Positions 17,552 through 25,985 of a DNA stretch of 48,250 nucleotides are shown here, in pieces. This stretch comes from an uncultured Burkholderiales bacterium. Its GTDB lineage: Bacteria > Pseudomonadota > Gammaproteobacteria > Burkholderiales > Burkholderiaceae_C. The DNA lies in assembly GCA_903870145.1 (NCBI GenBank), contig CAIQBO010000017.1, positions 1 to 48,250 of the forward strand, given 5' to 3'. Under the pieces are notes generated by a model, which was given only the letters and a program-made list of their open reading frames with translations, ran no database searches and was not told the DNA's origin. Positions within the stretch are counted from its first letter, which is position 1; each line of letters opens with the position of its first letter. The position numbers and the translations under genes are program-made.

Positions 17552-18025
17552 TTAAGCTTTCATGCCGGCAGCGCCCAGCTGCACAGACTTGACAATGTTT
17601 TGATAACCGGTGCAGCGGCACAGGTTGCCTTCAAGCAATTCGCGTATCTCGGTTTCGCTGGCGTTGGGGTGCCGTTTGCACAAATCAACCGAACTCATGA
17701 CCATGCCGGTGGTGCAAAAGCCGCATTGCAGGCCGTGACATTCTTTGAACGCCGCTTGCATGGGGTGCAACGTGCCATCGGGTTGGGCCAAGCCTTCTAT
17801 GGTGGTGATCTCAGCGCCTTGGGCTTGCGCGGTCAGCATGTTGCATGACTTGACGGCACGGCCATTGACATGCACTGTGCACGCGCCGCATTGGGCAGTG
17901 TCGCACCCTACATGGGTGCCGGTTAAATGCAAATGCTCGCGCAGCGCTTGGACGAGCAAAGTATTGGGGGCTGCGTCAACCGTGACAGATTTGCCGTTGA
18001 CCTTCATTTGAACCTGCATGTTCAA
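17552..18025 (-). CDS. coxS: Molybdenum hydroxylase small [2Fe-2S] subunit, CoxS family
   Basis: Iron-sulfur subunit carrying two [2Fe-2S] clusters, 157 residues (155 if the second Met at 18019 is used). The plant-type ferredoxin domain has C41, C46, C49 and C61 (CDTAQCGAC...SC). The C-terminal helical domain has C101, C104, C136 and C138 (CGFC and [10 protein letters not shown]). AAGG-AG ribosome-binding sequence precedes the start. It begins the coxSLMDEG-xdhC series, 78 bases after the end of the TRAP permease gene on the same strand. Confidence 0.95.
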   Translation of the reverse strand: MNMQVQMKVNGKSVTVDAAPNTLLVQALREHLHLTGTHVGCDTAQCGACTVHVNGRAVKSCNMLTAQAQGAEITTIEGLAQPDGTLHPMQAAFKECHGLQCGFCTTGMVMSSVDLCKRHPNASETEIRELLEGNLCRCTGYQNIVKSVQLGAAGMKA

Positions 18026-18078
18026 TCTCCTTGGGTTAATTCACCCTCCAGTAGAGCATGCCGATTCAAACTTATTTT

Positions 18079-18092
18079 TAGGATTTACCCTA
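18079..18092. promoter_or_regulatory. Small inverted repeat upstream of coxS
   Basis: TAGG-ATTTAC-CCTA sits 54-67 bases before the coxS start, in the 78-base gap after the TRAP permease gene. The symmetric TAGG/CCTA arms could mark an operator for an internal promoter of the hydroxylase operon. No clear -35/-10 pair was found. Confidence 0.25.
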
Positions 18093-18103
18093 GCCTGACT
18101 GCA

Positions 18104-20311
18104 TTAAGTTGGCCGCCTCGACCTGCGCCATTGGTTGACCACCATGGGGATCACCATGGCCACCCCCACCAAAGTGGCTGTCAGGCTGGGCGCAATCATC
18201 AGCAAAGCAGCAAACAAGCAAGACAACTGCTCCCAGCGTTTCATCTCGAGCAGCATGAATTTGCTCAAGGCAGCCGCCATCAAGGTGATGCCCAAGATGC
18301 AGCCAGTGAAGGTGATGATGAAGCTTTCCCAGGTAAAGCCTTTGGCGACCAGCAAAAGAGAAGGCGAGAACACAAAGACAAAAGGCACCAAGGCTTTGGC
18401 CAAACCCAGTCGGAATGCGGTGTTACCGGTTTTGAAGGGGTCACTGCCGGCCATGCCTGCGGCTGCGTAGGCCGCCAAGGCCACAGGTGGGGTGATGTCC
18501 GCCAGCACCCCGTAATAAAACACAAAGAAGTGGGCCACCAAAGGCTCCACCCCCAAATTGACCAAGGTGGGGGCGGCCACCGTGACCATGATGATGTAGG
18601 TGGCCGTGGTCGGCACGCCGCAGCCCATCAAAATGCAAACCAAGCCCGTCATGATCAAGGCGGCCAGCAGCGTGAGGGTGTTCAGTGACATCCAATCGGT
18701 GGGCATCCAAACACCGACCACGGCCGAAATGCTTTGCGCCGCCGCGGTGATGATGTAGCTGATTTTGAAGCCCACACCGGTCAGGGTGACCACCCCAATC
18801 ACAATGCCCACGGTGGCTGCGGCTGCGCCGACGGCCAATGCATATTTGGCGCCTGTTTCAAGTGCTTCTAGCAAAATTTCAGGAGCGATGCGTCCACGAA
18901 TGCCTGCCCATACATGGGCCAAGGTGCCCACTGACAATGCGAGTGCAAAAAGACCCAGTTTGATCTCGGTGTTGCTGTTGCCAAAATCAGAAAAAGCGAT
19001 CAAGACCAAAATAGCGTGCATCAAAATCAACAAGCCCCAGTTTTTCAACTGGTTGCCACTGACCTTGGTGGACACACCCACGATGGCGCAAGAACTGATG
19101 CCCACAAAGGCCGCCAAATAAGGCGTGCGGCCGGAAACCAAAATGCTGATCAGTAAGACCAAAGGAATCAAAGTGGGCCAACGCATTTGCAGCGACTCTC
19201 GCAAACGCGGCATTTCTTCTTCGGTCAGGCCGCGCAGTCCGTAGCGCTTGGCTTCAAAGTGCACTTGCATGAATACACCAAAAAAGTGCATGAAGGCCGG
19301 CACCACAGAAGCGGCAATGATGGTTTGGTAGGGCACGTTCAAAAATTCAATCATCAAGAACGCGGCTGCACCCAAGACAGGCGGAGTGATTTGACCGCCG
19401 GTTGACGAGGCGGCTTCCACCGCTGCAGCAAAGTGCTTTTGATAACCCACTCGAATCATCGCGGGAATGGTCAGCGAGCCTACCGTCACCGCGTTGGCCA
19501 CCGAGGAGCCGCTTAACATGCCAAACAAAGCAGAACCAAATACGCTGACCTTGGCCGGGCCGCCGGCGTAACGCCCGGCTATGCTCGAGGCCACATCCAA
19601 AAACAGTTGCCCCAATCCGATGCGTGTGGCCATCACGCCAAACAGCACAAAGTGAAACACATAGGTGGCCACCACGCCCACTGCCACGCCATAGATGCCT
19701 TGGCTGGTCAGATACTGGTGGTTGATCATCATGCTCCAGTTGGCGCCGGCATGTTTGAGGAGACCGGGGAAATACGGCCCTGCCAGCGCGTACAGCGTAA
19801 AGCCGATGGCAATCATGGGCAGCGGCCAACCCATCGAGCGCCTCGTGGCTTCAAGCAAAGTGATGAACAAAATGCTGCCCATCACCACATCCATCGTGCT
19901 GGGGTTGCCCACACGAAACATCAGGTCGCCAAACACATAAGGGATGTAGAGCACACTCACGGCGCAAGCAGCAGCCAAGCACCAATCGACCCAAGGCACG
20001 CCACCTGGGCTGCGCCAGTTGCTGCTGGGCGTTTTTTCGGCCGCCGCTGGGCTAAAGGCAAACACCAAAAAAATCATGCCCAGCACGAAAGCCAAATGCA
20101 CGCCGCGGTGGGTGATCTCTTGCAGCAGACCAAAGCCGGCGGTGTAGTAGTGAAAGCACGACAGCGCAATCAGCAACCATTTGACCAACTGCGTGGCTGG
20201 CGGCACTGTGGGCCGAAAGCGCATTTCAGGGTCAAACTGCTCTTCGAGTTCTTGCAGTTTTTGGCCGTCAGGCAGCTGGTTGGTATTGGGCATTGCAGTG
20301 GCAGCGTTCAT
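18104..20311 (-). CDS. TRAP transporter permease, fused 4TM/12TM (TAXI type)
   Basis: Fused DctQ-DctM permease of 735 residues with about 16 or more membrane helices. A cytoplasmic N-terminus of about 45 residues (EEQFDPEMRFRPTVPPATQL) leads into the small-subunit-like four helices. The DctM-like part follows with ISGSSVANAVTVGSLTIPAM-type residues, SSTGGQITPPVLGAAAFLMI and MGCGVPTTATYIIMVTVAAP, the twin sodium/substrate-site loops of TRAP permeases. It lies 63 bases downstream of its TAXI binding protein, separated by a strong hairpin terminator, and 78 bases before coxS. The substrate is unknown; context suggests it feeds the downstream hydroxylase. Confidence 0.93.
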   Translation of the reverse strand: MNAATAMPNTNQLPDGQKLQELEEQFDPEMRFRPTVPPATQLVKWLLIALSCFHYYTAGFGLLQEITHRGVHLAFVLGMIFLVFAFSPAAAEKTPSSNWRSPGGVPWVDWCLAAACAVSVLYIPYVFGDLMFRVGNPSTMDVVMGSILFITLLEATRRSMGWPLPMIAIGFTLYALAGPYFPGLLKHAGANWSMMINHQYLTSQGIYGVAVGVVATYVFHFVLFGVMATRIGLGQLFLDVASSIAGRYAGGPAKVSVFGSALFGMLSGSSVANAVTVGSLTIPAMIRVGYQKHFAAAVEAASSTGGQITPPVLGAAAFLMIEFLNVPYQTIIAASVVPAFMHFFGVFMQVHFEAKRYGLRGLTEEEMPRLRESLQMRWPTLIPLVLLISILVSGRTPYLAAFVGISSCAIVGVSTKVSGNQLKNWGLLILMHAILVLIAFSDFGNSNTEIKLGLFALALSVGTLAHVWAGIRGRIAPEILLEALETGAKYALAVGAAAATVGIVIGVVTLTGVGFKISYIITAAAQSISAVVGVWMPTDWMSLNTLTLLAALIMTGLVCILMGCGVPTTATYIIMVTVAAPTLVNLGVEPLVAHFFVFYYGVLADITPPVALAAYAAAGMAGSDPFKTGNTAFRLGLAKALVPFVFVFSPSLLLVAKGFTWESFIITFTGCILGITLMAAALSKFMLLEMKRWEQLSCLFAALLMIAPSLTATLVGVAMVIPMVVNQWRRSRRPT

Positions 20312-20324
20312 GGCATTTCAAAAG

Positions 20325-20352
20325 AAAAAACGGGCGAGATCAACTCGCCCGT
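20325..20352 (-). terminator. Rho-independent terminator/attenuator between TAXI binding protein and its permease
   Basis: On the minus strand a perfect nine-base-pair stem (ACGGGCGAG/CTCGCCCGT) with a five-base loop is followed at once by TTTTTTC. It sits 22 bases after the binding-protein stop and 13 bases before the permease start. Partial termination here would yield more binding protein than permease. Confidence 0.85.
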
Positions 20353-20374
20353 GGGAGCTCAGCGCAGGGCTGAA

Positions 20375-21352
20375 TTATTTCAAAACACCTGCTTCACGGT
20401 AGAACTTTTCTGCACCGGGATGAAAAGGAATGCCAGCACCTAGGACAGCATTTTTCAAGGTGATCAATTTGCCTTTGGCGTGGCCCGCTCCCAAAGCTTT
20501 TTGGGTGGCGTCGCTGTACAAGGCTTTGGTGACTTGGTAGATGGTTTCATTGTCCGCTTTGGCACTGGTGACCCACTGCGCACCGACCGACAAAGTGTTG
20601 ACAGCGTCTACATCTTTGTAAGTGGCTGCAGGGATGTTGTCTTGCGCAAAGAAGCCGCTGGTCGTGCGCAAGGCTTGCGCTTGTGCACCATCGATGGGCA
20701 GCAAGGCAATGCCGCCGCCGCTGGAGGCCAACTCGGCAATGGCACCGGCCGGTGCGCCGCCGACGAAGAAGAACGCATCCAAAGCGCCGTCTTTCATTTT
20801 GTCAGCTGCTTGGTTGGGCTTGATGTACTCTGGCTTGATCTCAGATTCTTTGATGTTGTAGGCGGCCAAGATCAAGCGGGCGTTGACCAAAGTACCAGAG
20901 CCTGGCTCGTCCAAAGCCACGCGCTTGCCTTTGAGCTCAGCAATGCTTTTGATGCCTGAAGATTTTTTAACCACCACGTGGATGGACTCAGGGTACAGGT
21001 TGGCGATCAAACGCAGATCTGGAATATTGGGTTTGCCTTCGTAAATGCCGGTGCCCTTTTGGGCCCAGGTGGCCACGTCAGATTGCGAAAAGCCCGACTC
21101 CATGGCGCCGCTGGCAATGCCGTTGACGTTGGCCACAGAGCCATTGGTGGCTTGTGCCGTGGCAATCAATTTGCCGGGCTGCGAGACTGCGTTGGCGATC
21201 ATGCCGCCCACGGGGTAGTAAGTGCCGGCCGTGCCGCCTGTGCCGATGCGAAAGAATTGCTGGGCTTGTGCGCCACTGCTCATGGCCAAAGCCAAGGGCA
21301 ATGCTGCAGCAAGACTGATGGCGGCAGAGCGCGCAACTTTTTTCAGGTTCAT
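20375..21352 (-). CDS. TAXI family TRAP transporter solute-binding protein
   Basis: Periplasmic receptor of 325 residues, starting at the ATG preceded by GGAG. The Sec signal peptide ends near SGAQA-Q (about residue 31). The mature N-terminus FFRIGTGGTAGTYYPVGGMI is the hallmark of TAXI (TRAP-associated extracytoplasmic immunogenic) receptors. KGKRVALDEPGSGTLVNARL and FFVGGAPAGAIAELASSGGG are further family segments. It pairs with the fused permease downstream. TAXI receptors commonly take glutamate, 2-oxo acids or other carboxylates; no ligand can be assigned here. Confidence 0.93.
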   Translation of the reverse strand: MNLKKVARSAAISLAAALPLALAMSSGAQAQQFFRIGTGGTAGTYYPVGGMIANAVSQPGKLIATAQATNGSVANVNGIASGAMESGFSQSDVATWAQKGTGIYEGKPNIPDLRLIANLYPESIHVVVKKSSGIKSIAELKGKRVALDEPGSGTLVNARLILAAYNIKESEIKPEYIKPNQAADKMKDGALDAFFFVGGAPAGAIAELASSGGGIALLPIDGAQAQALRTTSGFFAQDNIPAATYKDVDAVNTLSVGAQWVTSAKADNETIYQVTKALYSDATQKALGAGHAKGKLITLKNAVLGAGIPFHPGAEKFYREAGVLK

Positions 21353-21410
21353 AAAAACTCCATTTAAAACTGATTGAAGACAATCTGCCAGTAGACCGCA
21401 AAATTGCGAT

Positions 21411-21809
21411 TTAAGGCATAGGACTAACACCAAGAAATCTGACAGTGTAGAGCCCCGCCCAAGTCAGCAGCAAAGAGCCAAACAAATGCAGGCCGGCGCT
21501 GCTCAAAGCCAAAAACAATCGCCCCTGCTGCAGCATGTCAACGACCTCGGCAGAAAAGGTGGAAAAAGTGGTCAAGGCGCCCAAAAATCCGGTGATGCAG
21601 GCCAGGCGCCATGCAGGGTCAAGCTGAGGCCAACTTTGAAAAATGGCCACAGCAATGCCAACCAAATAGGCGCCAATCAAATTGGCAGCCAAAGTGCCCA
21701 AAGGCAAAAAACCGCTCGCAAGCGTGCTGGGGTTGAGCCACAAGCCCAATTGCCAACGGCCCAACGCGCCCAAACAGGCGCCCAGACAAATGGCGATCAT
21801 GGCGAGCAT
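21411..21809 (-). CDS. crcB: Fluoride ion channel/exporter CrcB (Fluc)
   Basis: Small membrane protein of 132 residues with four helices, the Fluc/CrcB fluoride channel that lowers cytoplasmic fluoride. Family marks are GACLGALGRWQLGL at the start, the central LGTLAANLIGAYLVGIAVA (TLxxNxxG motif with the conserved Asn), and GFLGALTTFSTFSAEV with the phenylalanine box. An alternative start at the second Met would shorten it by three residues. Lies 58 bases before the TAXI gene and 74 bases after rdgC. No fluoride riboswitch is visible upstream. Confidence 0.92.
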   Translation of the reverse strand: MLAMIAICLGACLGALGRWQLGLWLNPSTLASGFLPLGTLAANLIGAYLVGIAVAIFQSWPQLDPAWRLACITGFLGALTTFSTFSAEVVDMLQQGRLFLALSSAGLHLFGSLLLTWAGLYTVRFLGVSPMP

Positions 21810-21883
21810 GTCAACGGTGCGCTTTCATGGCGAATATGGCGAGGTGGGAAAACCCATTGGCTTTAAATTTTCTCAATGGTAAT

Positions 21884-22825
21884 TTAAAACGGTGGGCCTT
21901 CAGCCGCCGAGGGGGCCTCGGTAAAAATATTCTCGCCGCCCAAGGCTTCAACTAAGTCGTTCAAAAGTGGGCCCAGCATACCGGTCGAGAGCAGCACATC
22001 GGCATCAAATTTGTCTTCACCATCACTGCCCAGCGCGTCGGGTGCCGTGCCGTCTAGGAAAACAATTTTTTTGAGTTGTAAATTCTCGTGCAACACAAAG
22101 CTGGCTTTGCCCTCCCAGCTCAAAGCCAATTGTGTTGGCAATTTGCCCTCGCGCACATGTTTGCGCACCTCGTCAATGTTCAAAAAATGACGCGTGTACT
22201 TGACCATGGGCTGATCTTCTGCGCCGGACTTCAAAACACACTCTTTCTCAATGCTCAAGCTGGGTGGCAGGTCTTGACTGCGGGGTGCGAGCAACCATGC
22301 GGCCATGGCAGTTTGTGGGGAAATCGAAGTCTGCAAGAGGTTCAGGTCCAGCCCATCTAAAGCCCGCACCAGTTGCGTGATCACTTCGTCGGCCTTGCCG
22401 GTGCTGCTGGCGTCGATCACCAACAAGCGCGCTTTGGGGTCGATCCAGACCATCACCGCGCTTTGTTTGGCGAAGGCTTGTGGCATGAGGCTGTGCAAAA
22501 TATCTTCGCGAATGTCGCGCGTTTCTTTTTTGCCAGGTTTGCGCCCAGTTTGCGTTTGAATTTCTTGCAACTGAACCTCGGCTTTGCGCTTGACCACAGA
22601 GCTGGGAACCACCTTGGTTTCAATCAGCAGCTTGGCTATCCATTGGCCTGCCACTGCTTCGAGCAAGGGGCCGTGGGCTTGGCCGCGGGGTTCGGTCCAG
22701 CCGACTGATTTGTCTTGTCCGGGGCTGCATTCCACAAACTTGGCGCGAGCCAAAGCGGTTTCAATTTGAGTCGCAGTGGCAGACCAGTTCGGCCCGATGC
22801 GGTAGGCCATCACATTTTTAAACAC
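21884..22825 (-). CDS. rdgC: Recombination-associated protein RdgC
   Basis: Ring-shaped nucleoid DNA-binding protein that modulates RecA, 313 residues. The frame is open to 22861, but a GTG at 22825 preceded by AAGGA gives the expected N-terminus VFKNVMAYRIG (read as Met). Conserved parts include GWTEPRGQAHGPLLEAVAGQ, KKETRDIREDILHSLMPQAF, and the C-terminal ALSWEGKASFVLHENLQLKK followed by an acidic DGEDKFDADVLLSTG segment. Family length (about 300) agrees. Confidence 0.92.
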   Translation of the reverse strand: MFKNVMAYRIGPNWSATATQIETALARAKFVECSPGQDKSVGWTEPRGQAHGPLLEAVAGQWIAKLLIETKVVPSSVVKRKAEVQLQEIQTQTGRKPGKKETRDIREDILHSLMPQAFAKQSAVMVWIDPKARLLVIDASSTGKADEVITQLVRALDGLDLNLLQTSISPQTAMAAWLLAPRSQDLPPSLSIEKECVLKSGAEDQPMVKYTRHFLNIDEVRKHVREGKLPTQLALSWEGKASFVLHENLQLKKIVFLDGTAPDALGSDGEDKFDADVLLSTGMLGPLLNDLVEALGGENIFTEAPSAAEGPPF

Positions 22826-22972
22826 AAAATTCCTTGAACAGACCTTGTGCATTGCGCCCAAGAGGACTGTGATTTTAGTGGATGCGGATGTAGATCACAA
22901 TCACGCCATACATCACGCCATACGCCAGCGAGGCGGCCACCGGGTGGCAACTGCACAGCTTTTGGCAGGCTC

Positions 22973-24274
22973 TTAAAGCTGCATCTGCTGGGGCATCCAA
23001 GTGACGATCGCGGGGAAAAAATAAATCAGCAACACGGCGACCACCATGAGGAAAAACATGGGCAAGGTGACCTTGGCGATCCAGACCAAATCTTTGCCAG
23101 TCATTCCTTGCAACACAAACAGGTTAAAGCCCACAGGTGGTGTGATTTGCGCCATCTCGACCACCAGCACAATGAAAATGCCAAACCACAGTGGGTCGAT
23201 GCCGGCCTTTTGCACGGTGGGCATGATCACGCCCATGGTCAACACCACCATGGAGATGCCATCCAAGAAGCAACCCAAGACCACATAAAAAACCGTCAAG
23301 GCCAAAATCAATTCAAATTGGCTCAGGCCCAAGGTGGCGATCCATTCAGCCAGGTGTCGCGGCAAGCCAATGTAGCCCATGGACAGGGTTAAAAACGAGG
23401 CGCCTGCCAAGATCAAGGCAATCATGCAATAAAGGCGCGTAGCGCCCATCAAAGCCTCTTTGAAGCTGAACCAGTTCAGTGAGCCTTGCAAGCCCGACAA
23501 GACCATGGCGCCAACAACCCCCACGGCCGCAGCTTCGGTGGCAGTGGCAATGCCGGCGTAAATCGAGCCCAACACAGCCACAATCAAACACACCACGGGT
23601 ATCAAGCTGCCGGACTCGCGCACTTTTTCCATGAAGGTGTATTGGCGGTCAATGGCAGGCACCAACTCGGGGTTGCGCAAAGCCCAAAAAATAATATAGC
23701 CAGAGAACAAACAAGCCAGCATCAGGCCAGGCAAAACGCCGGCAATGAAGAGTTTGGCAATCGACACATCGGCCGTCACGCCATACACGATCATGATGAT
23801 CGAGGGCGGAATCAAAAGGCCTAAAGTGCCCGCACCGGCCAAAGTGCCAATGACCATGTCCTCAGGGTAGCCGCGCTTGGACAATTCGGGCAATGTCATT
23901 TTTCCAATCGTGGCACAGGTGGCCGCTGACGAGCCAGAAACTGCTGCAAAAATGGTGCAACCCGCCACATTGGTGTGCAGCAGGCGGCCTGGCAATGCCT
24001 GCAACCAAGGCGCCAGCCCTTTGAACATGTCTTGGCTCAAGCGCGTTCGAAAAAGAATTTCTCCCATCCAAATGAACAAGGGCAAGGCGGTGAGCGTCCA
24101 GCTGGAGGACGAGCCCCAAATCGTGACCGCCATGGCGTCGCCAGCGGGGCGACTGCTGAACAATTGCATGGCCACCCAAGCCACGCCCGAGAGCGACAAG
24201 CCGATCCAAACGCCGCTGCCTAAGATGAGAAACAGCGTTGTAACCAGCAAGCCGGTAATGAGCAAATCATTCAT
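22973..24274 (-). CDS. dctM: TRAP transporter large permease DctM
   Basis: Large membrane subunit of a DctPQM transporter, 433 residues, about 12 helices. Loops VSGSSAATCATIGKMTLPEL and GTLAGAGTLGLLIPPSIIMI are the typical substrate/Na+ site segments, with LDGISMVVLTMGVIMPTV and TPPVGFNLFVLQGMTGKDL in the second repeat. Three bases separate it from dctQ. End of the dctP-dctQ-dctM operon, which is divergent from the MarR/hydantoinase genes. Confidence 0.95.
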   Translation of the reverse strand: MNDLLITGLLVTTLFLILGSGVWIGLSLSGVAWVAMQLFSSRPAGDAMAVTIWGSSSSWTLTALPLFIWMGEILFRTRLSQDMFKGLAPWLQALPGRLLHTNVAGCTIFAAVSGSSAATCATIGKMTLPELSKRGYPEDMVIGTLAGAGTLGLLIPPSIIMIVYGVTADVSIAKLFIAGVLPGLMLACLFSGYIIFWALRNPELVPAIDRQYTFMEKVRESGSLIPVVCLIVAVLGSIYAGIATATEAAAVGVVGAMVLSGLQGSLNWFSFKEALMGATRLYCMIALILAGASFLTLSMGYIGLPRHLAEWIATLGLSQFELILALTVFYVVLGCFLDGISMVVLTMGVIMPTVQKAGIDPLWFGIFIVLVVEMAQITPPVGFNLFVLQGMTGKDLVWIAKVTLPMFFLMVVAVLLIYFFPAIVTWMPQQMQL

Positions 24275-24277
24275 GGT

Positions 24278-24787
24278 TTATTCGTTGTGCAGGGCTTCTT
24301 CGGAGTTGACTGCTGTGCGCTGGCCGAGCCACTCCAAAATAAATTCGTCAATGAATGCAATGGCCAAAACCAAAGTGCCCAGCGCCATGGCCAGCTGCGG
24401 AATCCACAAAGGGGTGGCGTCGTTGCTGGTGGAGATATCGTTGAAAGTGTAAGACTGCCATGACAGGCGTACGCTGTAGTAGGCCATCAAACAGGCCAAA
24501 AAACTCGCCATGCCCAAAGCCCAAAGTTCGATGCCTGTGAGCCAAGCGCCTTGGAATCGACTGATGAGCACGGTCACGCGAATGTGTTCACCTTTTTTCA
24601 GGGTATGCGCCAATGCCAAAAAGCCACTGGCCGCCATGCAATAGCCGGCATAGGCGTCGGTGCCGCGCAGATGAAAGTGAAACTCACGCCCAGCAATCGA
24701 GAGCAAAACCATGACCAGCATGGCGCACATGAACAGCGCCGCCAAAGCGGCAGCGCTGTCATACACGCGGTTAAGCAAGGCGCGCAT
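24278..24787 (-). CDS. dctQ: TRAP transporter small permease DctQ
   Basis: Four-helix small membrane subunit of 169 residues, required for binding-protein docking. Conserved REFHFHLRGTDAYAGYCMAA-type segment, TLKKGEHIRVTVL (the family motif around GEHIR) and a C-terminal FIDEFILEWLGQR. Situated between dctP and dctM with gaps of five and three bases. The acidic C-terminal tail is cytoplasmic. Confidence 0.93.
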   Translation of the reverse strand: MRALLNRVYDSAAALAALFMCAMLVMVLLSIAGREFHFHLRGTDAYAGYCMAASGFLALAHTLKKGEHIRVTVLISRFQGAWLTGIELWALGMASFLACLMAYYSVRLSWQSYTFNDISTSNDATPLWIPQLAMALGTLVLAIAFIDEFILEWLGQRTAVNSEEALHNE

Positions 24788-24792
24788 GCTGC

Positions 24793-25776
24793 TTAGGGCT
24801 TGTTGTAGGCGTCAACCAAGGCCTTGCCTTCAGCGCCTGCTTTTTCAAGCCATTCTTTGAGCATGACGTCGCCCACTTTTTTCATGTCGGCTTTGAGTTG
24901 TGCGGATGGGGTCACAATGCTCATGCCATTCTTTTTGAGCAGGTCAATGTATTCGCCATTTTTGGCTTGTGACAATTTCCAGCCCCGGGTATCGGCCTCG
25001 GCGCCGGCCTTGAGCACCGCTTGCTTGGTGCTGGCATCCAGCGCATCAAAAGCGGCCTTGTTCATGATCACGGCATTTTTAGGCAACCAAGCTTGGGTGT
25101 CATACCAGTACTTGATGTGCTCGTAGGTTTTGGTGTCGTACCCGGTTGAGCCCGAGGACATGTAGCTCTCGATCACGCCAGTGGCCATGGCTTGTGACAA
25201 TTCAGCCGCTTGCACCGTGACGGGCTGTGCGCCCACCAACTCTGCAATGCGCGCGGTCGAGGGGCTGTAGGCGCGCCACTTCACACCTTTGAGATCAGCC
25301 GCTGATGTGATCGGTTTTTTGACATAAATGCCCTGTGGCGGCCAGGCCACTGCATACAACAGCATCATGCCTTGCTCACCCAATTTTTTCTCAAGGAAGG
25401 GGCGCTGCACTTTGTACAGCTTCATGGATTCTTCGTAACTGTCTGCCAAGAAAGGCAGTCCATCTGCGCCAAAAATTTGCCATTCGTTTTGGAAATTGGC
25501 CAGCAAAATTTCACCCATCTGAGCTTGACCGCCTTGTACCGCGCGTTTGATCTCGGGGGCTTTGAACAGGGAGGCATTGGCGTGCACCGTGATTTTGAGT
25601 TTGCCGCCGGTGGCTTTGTCGACATCGTTGGCAAATTGCACCAAGTTTTCGGTGTGGAAATTGTTGGCGGGGTAGGCGGCAGGCAAGTCCCACTTGGTTT
25701 GAGCTTGCGCGGCCGTCATGGCCAAGCTGCTCAGCAGTGTGGCGCTCAGCGCCAGTGATAGGGTGCGACGTTTCAT
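24793..25776 (-). CDS. dctP: TRAP transporter substrate-binding protein DctP
   Basis: Periplasmic receptor of 327 residues with a Sec signal peptide (MKRRTLSLAL through AAQAQ, about residue 26). The mature part starts TKWDLPAAYPANNFHTENLV. The conserved arginine region is GVKWRAYSPSTARIAELVGA, where DctP receptors bind a substrate carboxylate, followed by AELSQAMATGVIESYMSSGS and KNAVIMNKAAFDALD. First gene of the dctPQM operon. Divergent from the MarR-like gene, 209 bases apart. The subgroup is not the classic C4-dicarboxylate one; ligand unknown. Confidence 0.93.
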   Translation of the reverse strand: MKRRTLSLALSATLLSSLAMTAAQAQTKWDLPAAYPANNFHTENLVQFANDVDKATGGKLKITVHANASLFKAPEIKRAVQGGQAQMGEILLANFQNEWQIFGADGLPFLADSYEESMKLYKVQRPFLEKKLGEQGMMLLYAVAWPPQGIYVKKPITSAADLKGVKWRAYSPSTARIAELVGAQPVTVQAAELSQAMATGVIESYMSSGSTGYDTKTYEHIKYWYDTQAWLPKNAVIMNKAAFDALDASTKQAVLKAGAEADTRGWKLSQAKNGEYIDLLKKNGMSIVTPSAQLKADMKKVGDVMLKEWLEKAGAEGKALVDAYNKP

Positions 25777-25829
25777 AGGGGTTCCAGTCAGAAAGGTGGG
25801 AAAGGTTCAGCAAGACGCATACCAGCTTA

Positions 25830-25849
25830 TTGCGCCCAAGTTGGTGCAA
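25830..25849. promoter_or_regulatory. Imperfect inverted repeat in the dctP/marR divergent region
   Basis: TTGCGCC-N6-GGTGCAA: seven-base arms with one mismatch, 54 bases upstream of dctP. A candidate operator for the adjacent MarR-like regulator. A second shorter repeat, GTGCC-N9-GGCAC, follows at 25857-25875. Symmetry is the only evidence. Confidence 0.35.
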
Positions 25850-25919
25850 ATAACCCGTGCCATGACTGTAGGCACATTCATGCCATTTGGGATCGGTATT
25901 TTCCCTGTATGTCAATAAA

Positions 25920-25943
25920 TTGTTGATAATTTGTTAATATAAT
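25920..25943 (+). promoter_or_regulatory. Tandem direct repeat overlapping a -10 element before the MarR-like gene
   Basis: TTGTTGATAA and TTGTTAATAT are repeated 11 bases apart in an AT-rich patch unlike the surrounding DNA. The second copy runs into TATAAT (25938-25943), a perfect -10 hexamer 43 bases before the regulator start. No good -35 lies at 17 bases, which fits an activator-dependent or repressed promoter. Confidence 0.45.
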
Positions 25944-25985
25944 GGATAGACTCTCTTGCATTGTTTTCTTTAGAGGGGTTAGGTC

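Noticed and set aside
21810..21883. Fluoride riboswitch before crcB
   Set aside because: The 74-base gap lacks the conserved GG-N-GAUGG start and pseudoknot partners; crcB follows rdgC closely and may be read from it.
22936..22948. Hairpin GCCAC-CGG-GTGGC as a terminator of the TRAP operon
   Set aside because: No T tract follows on the minus strand and the stem is only five base pairs.
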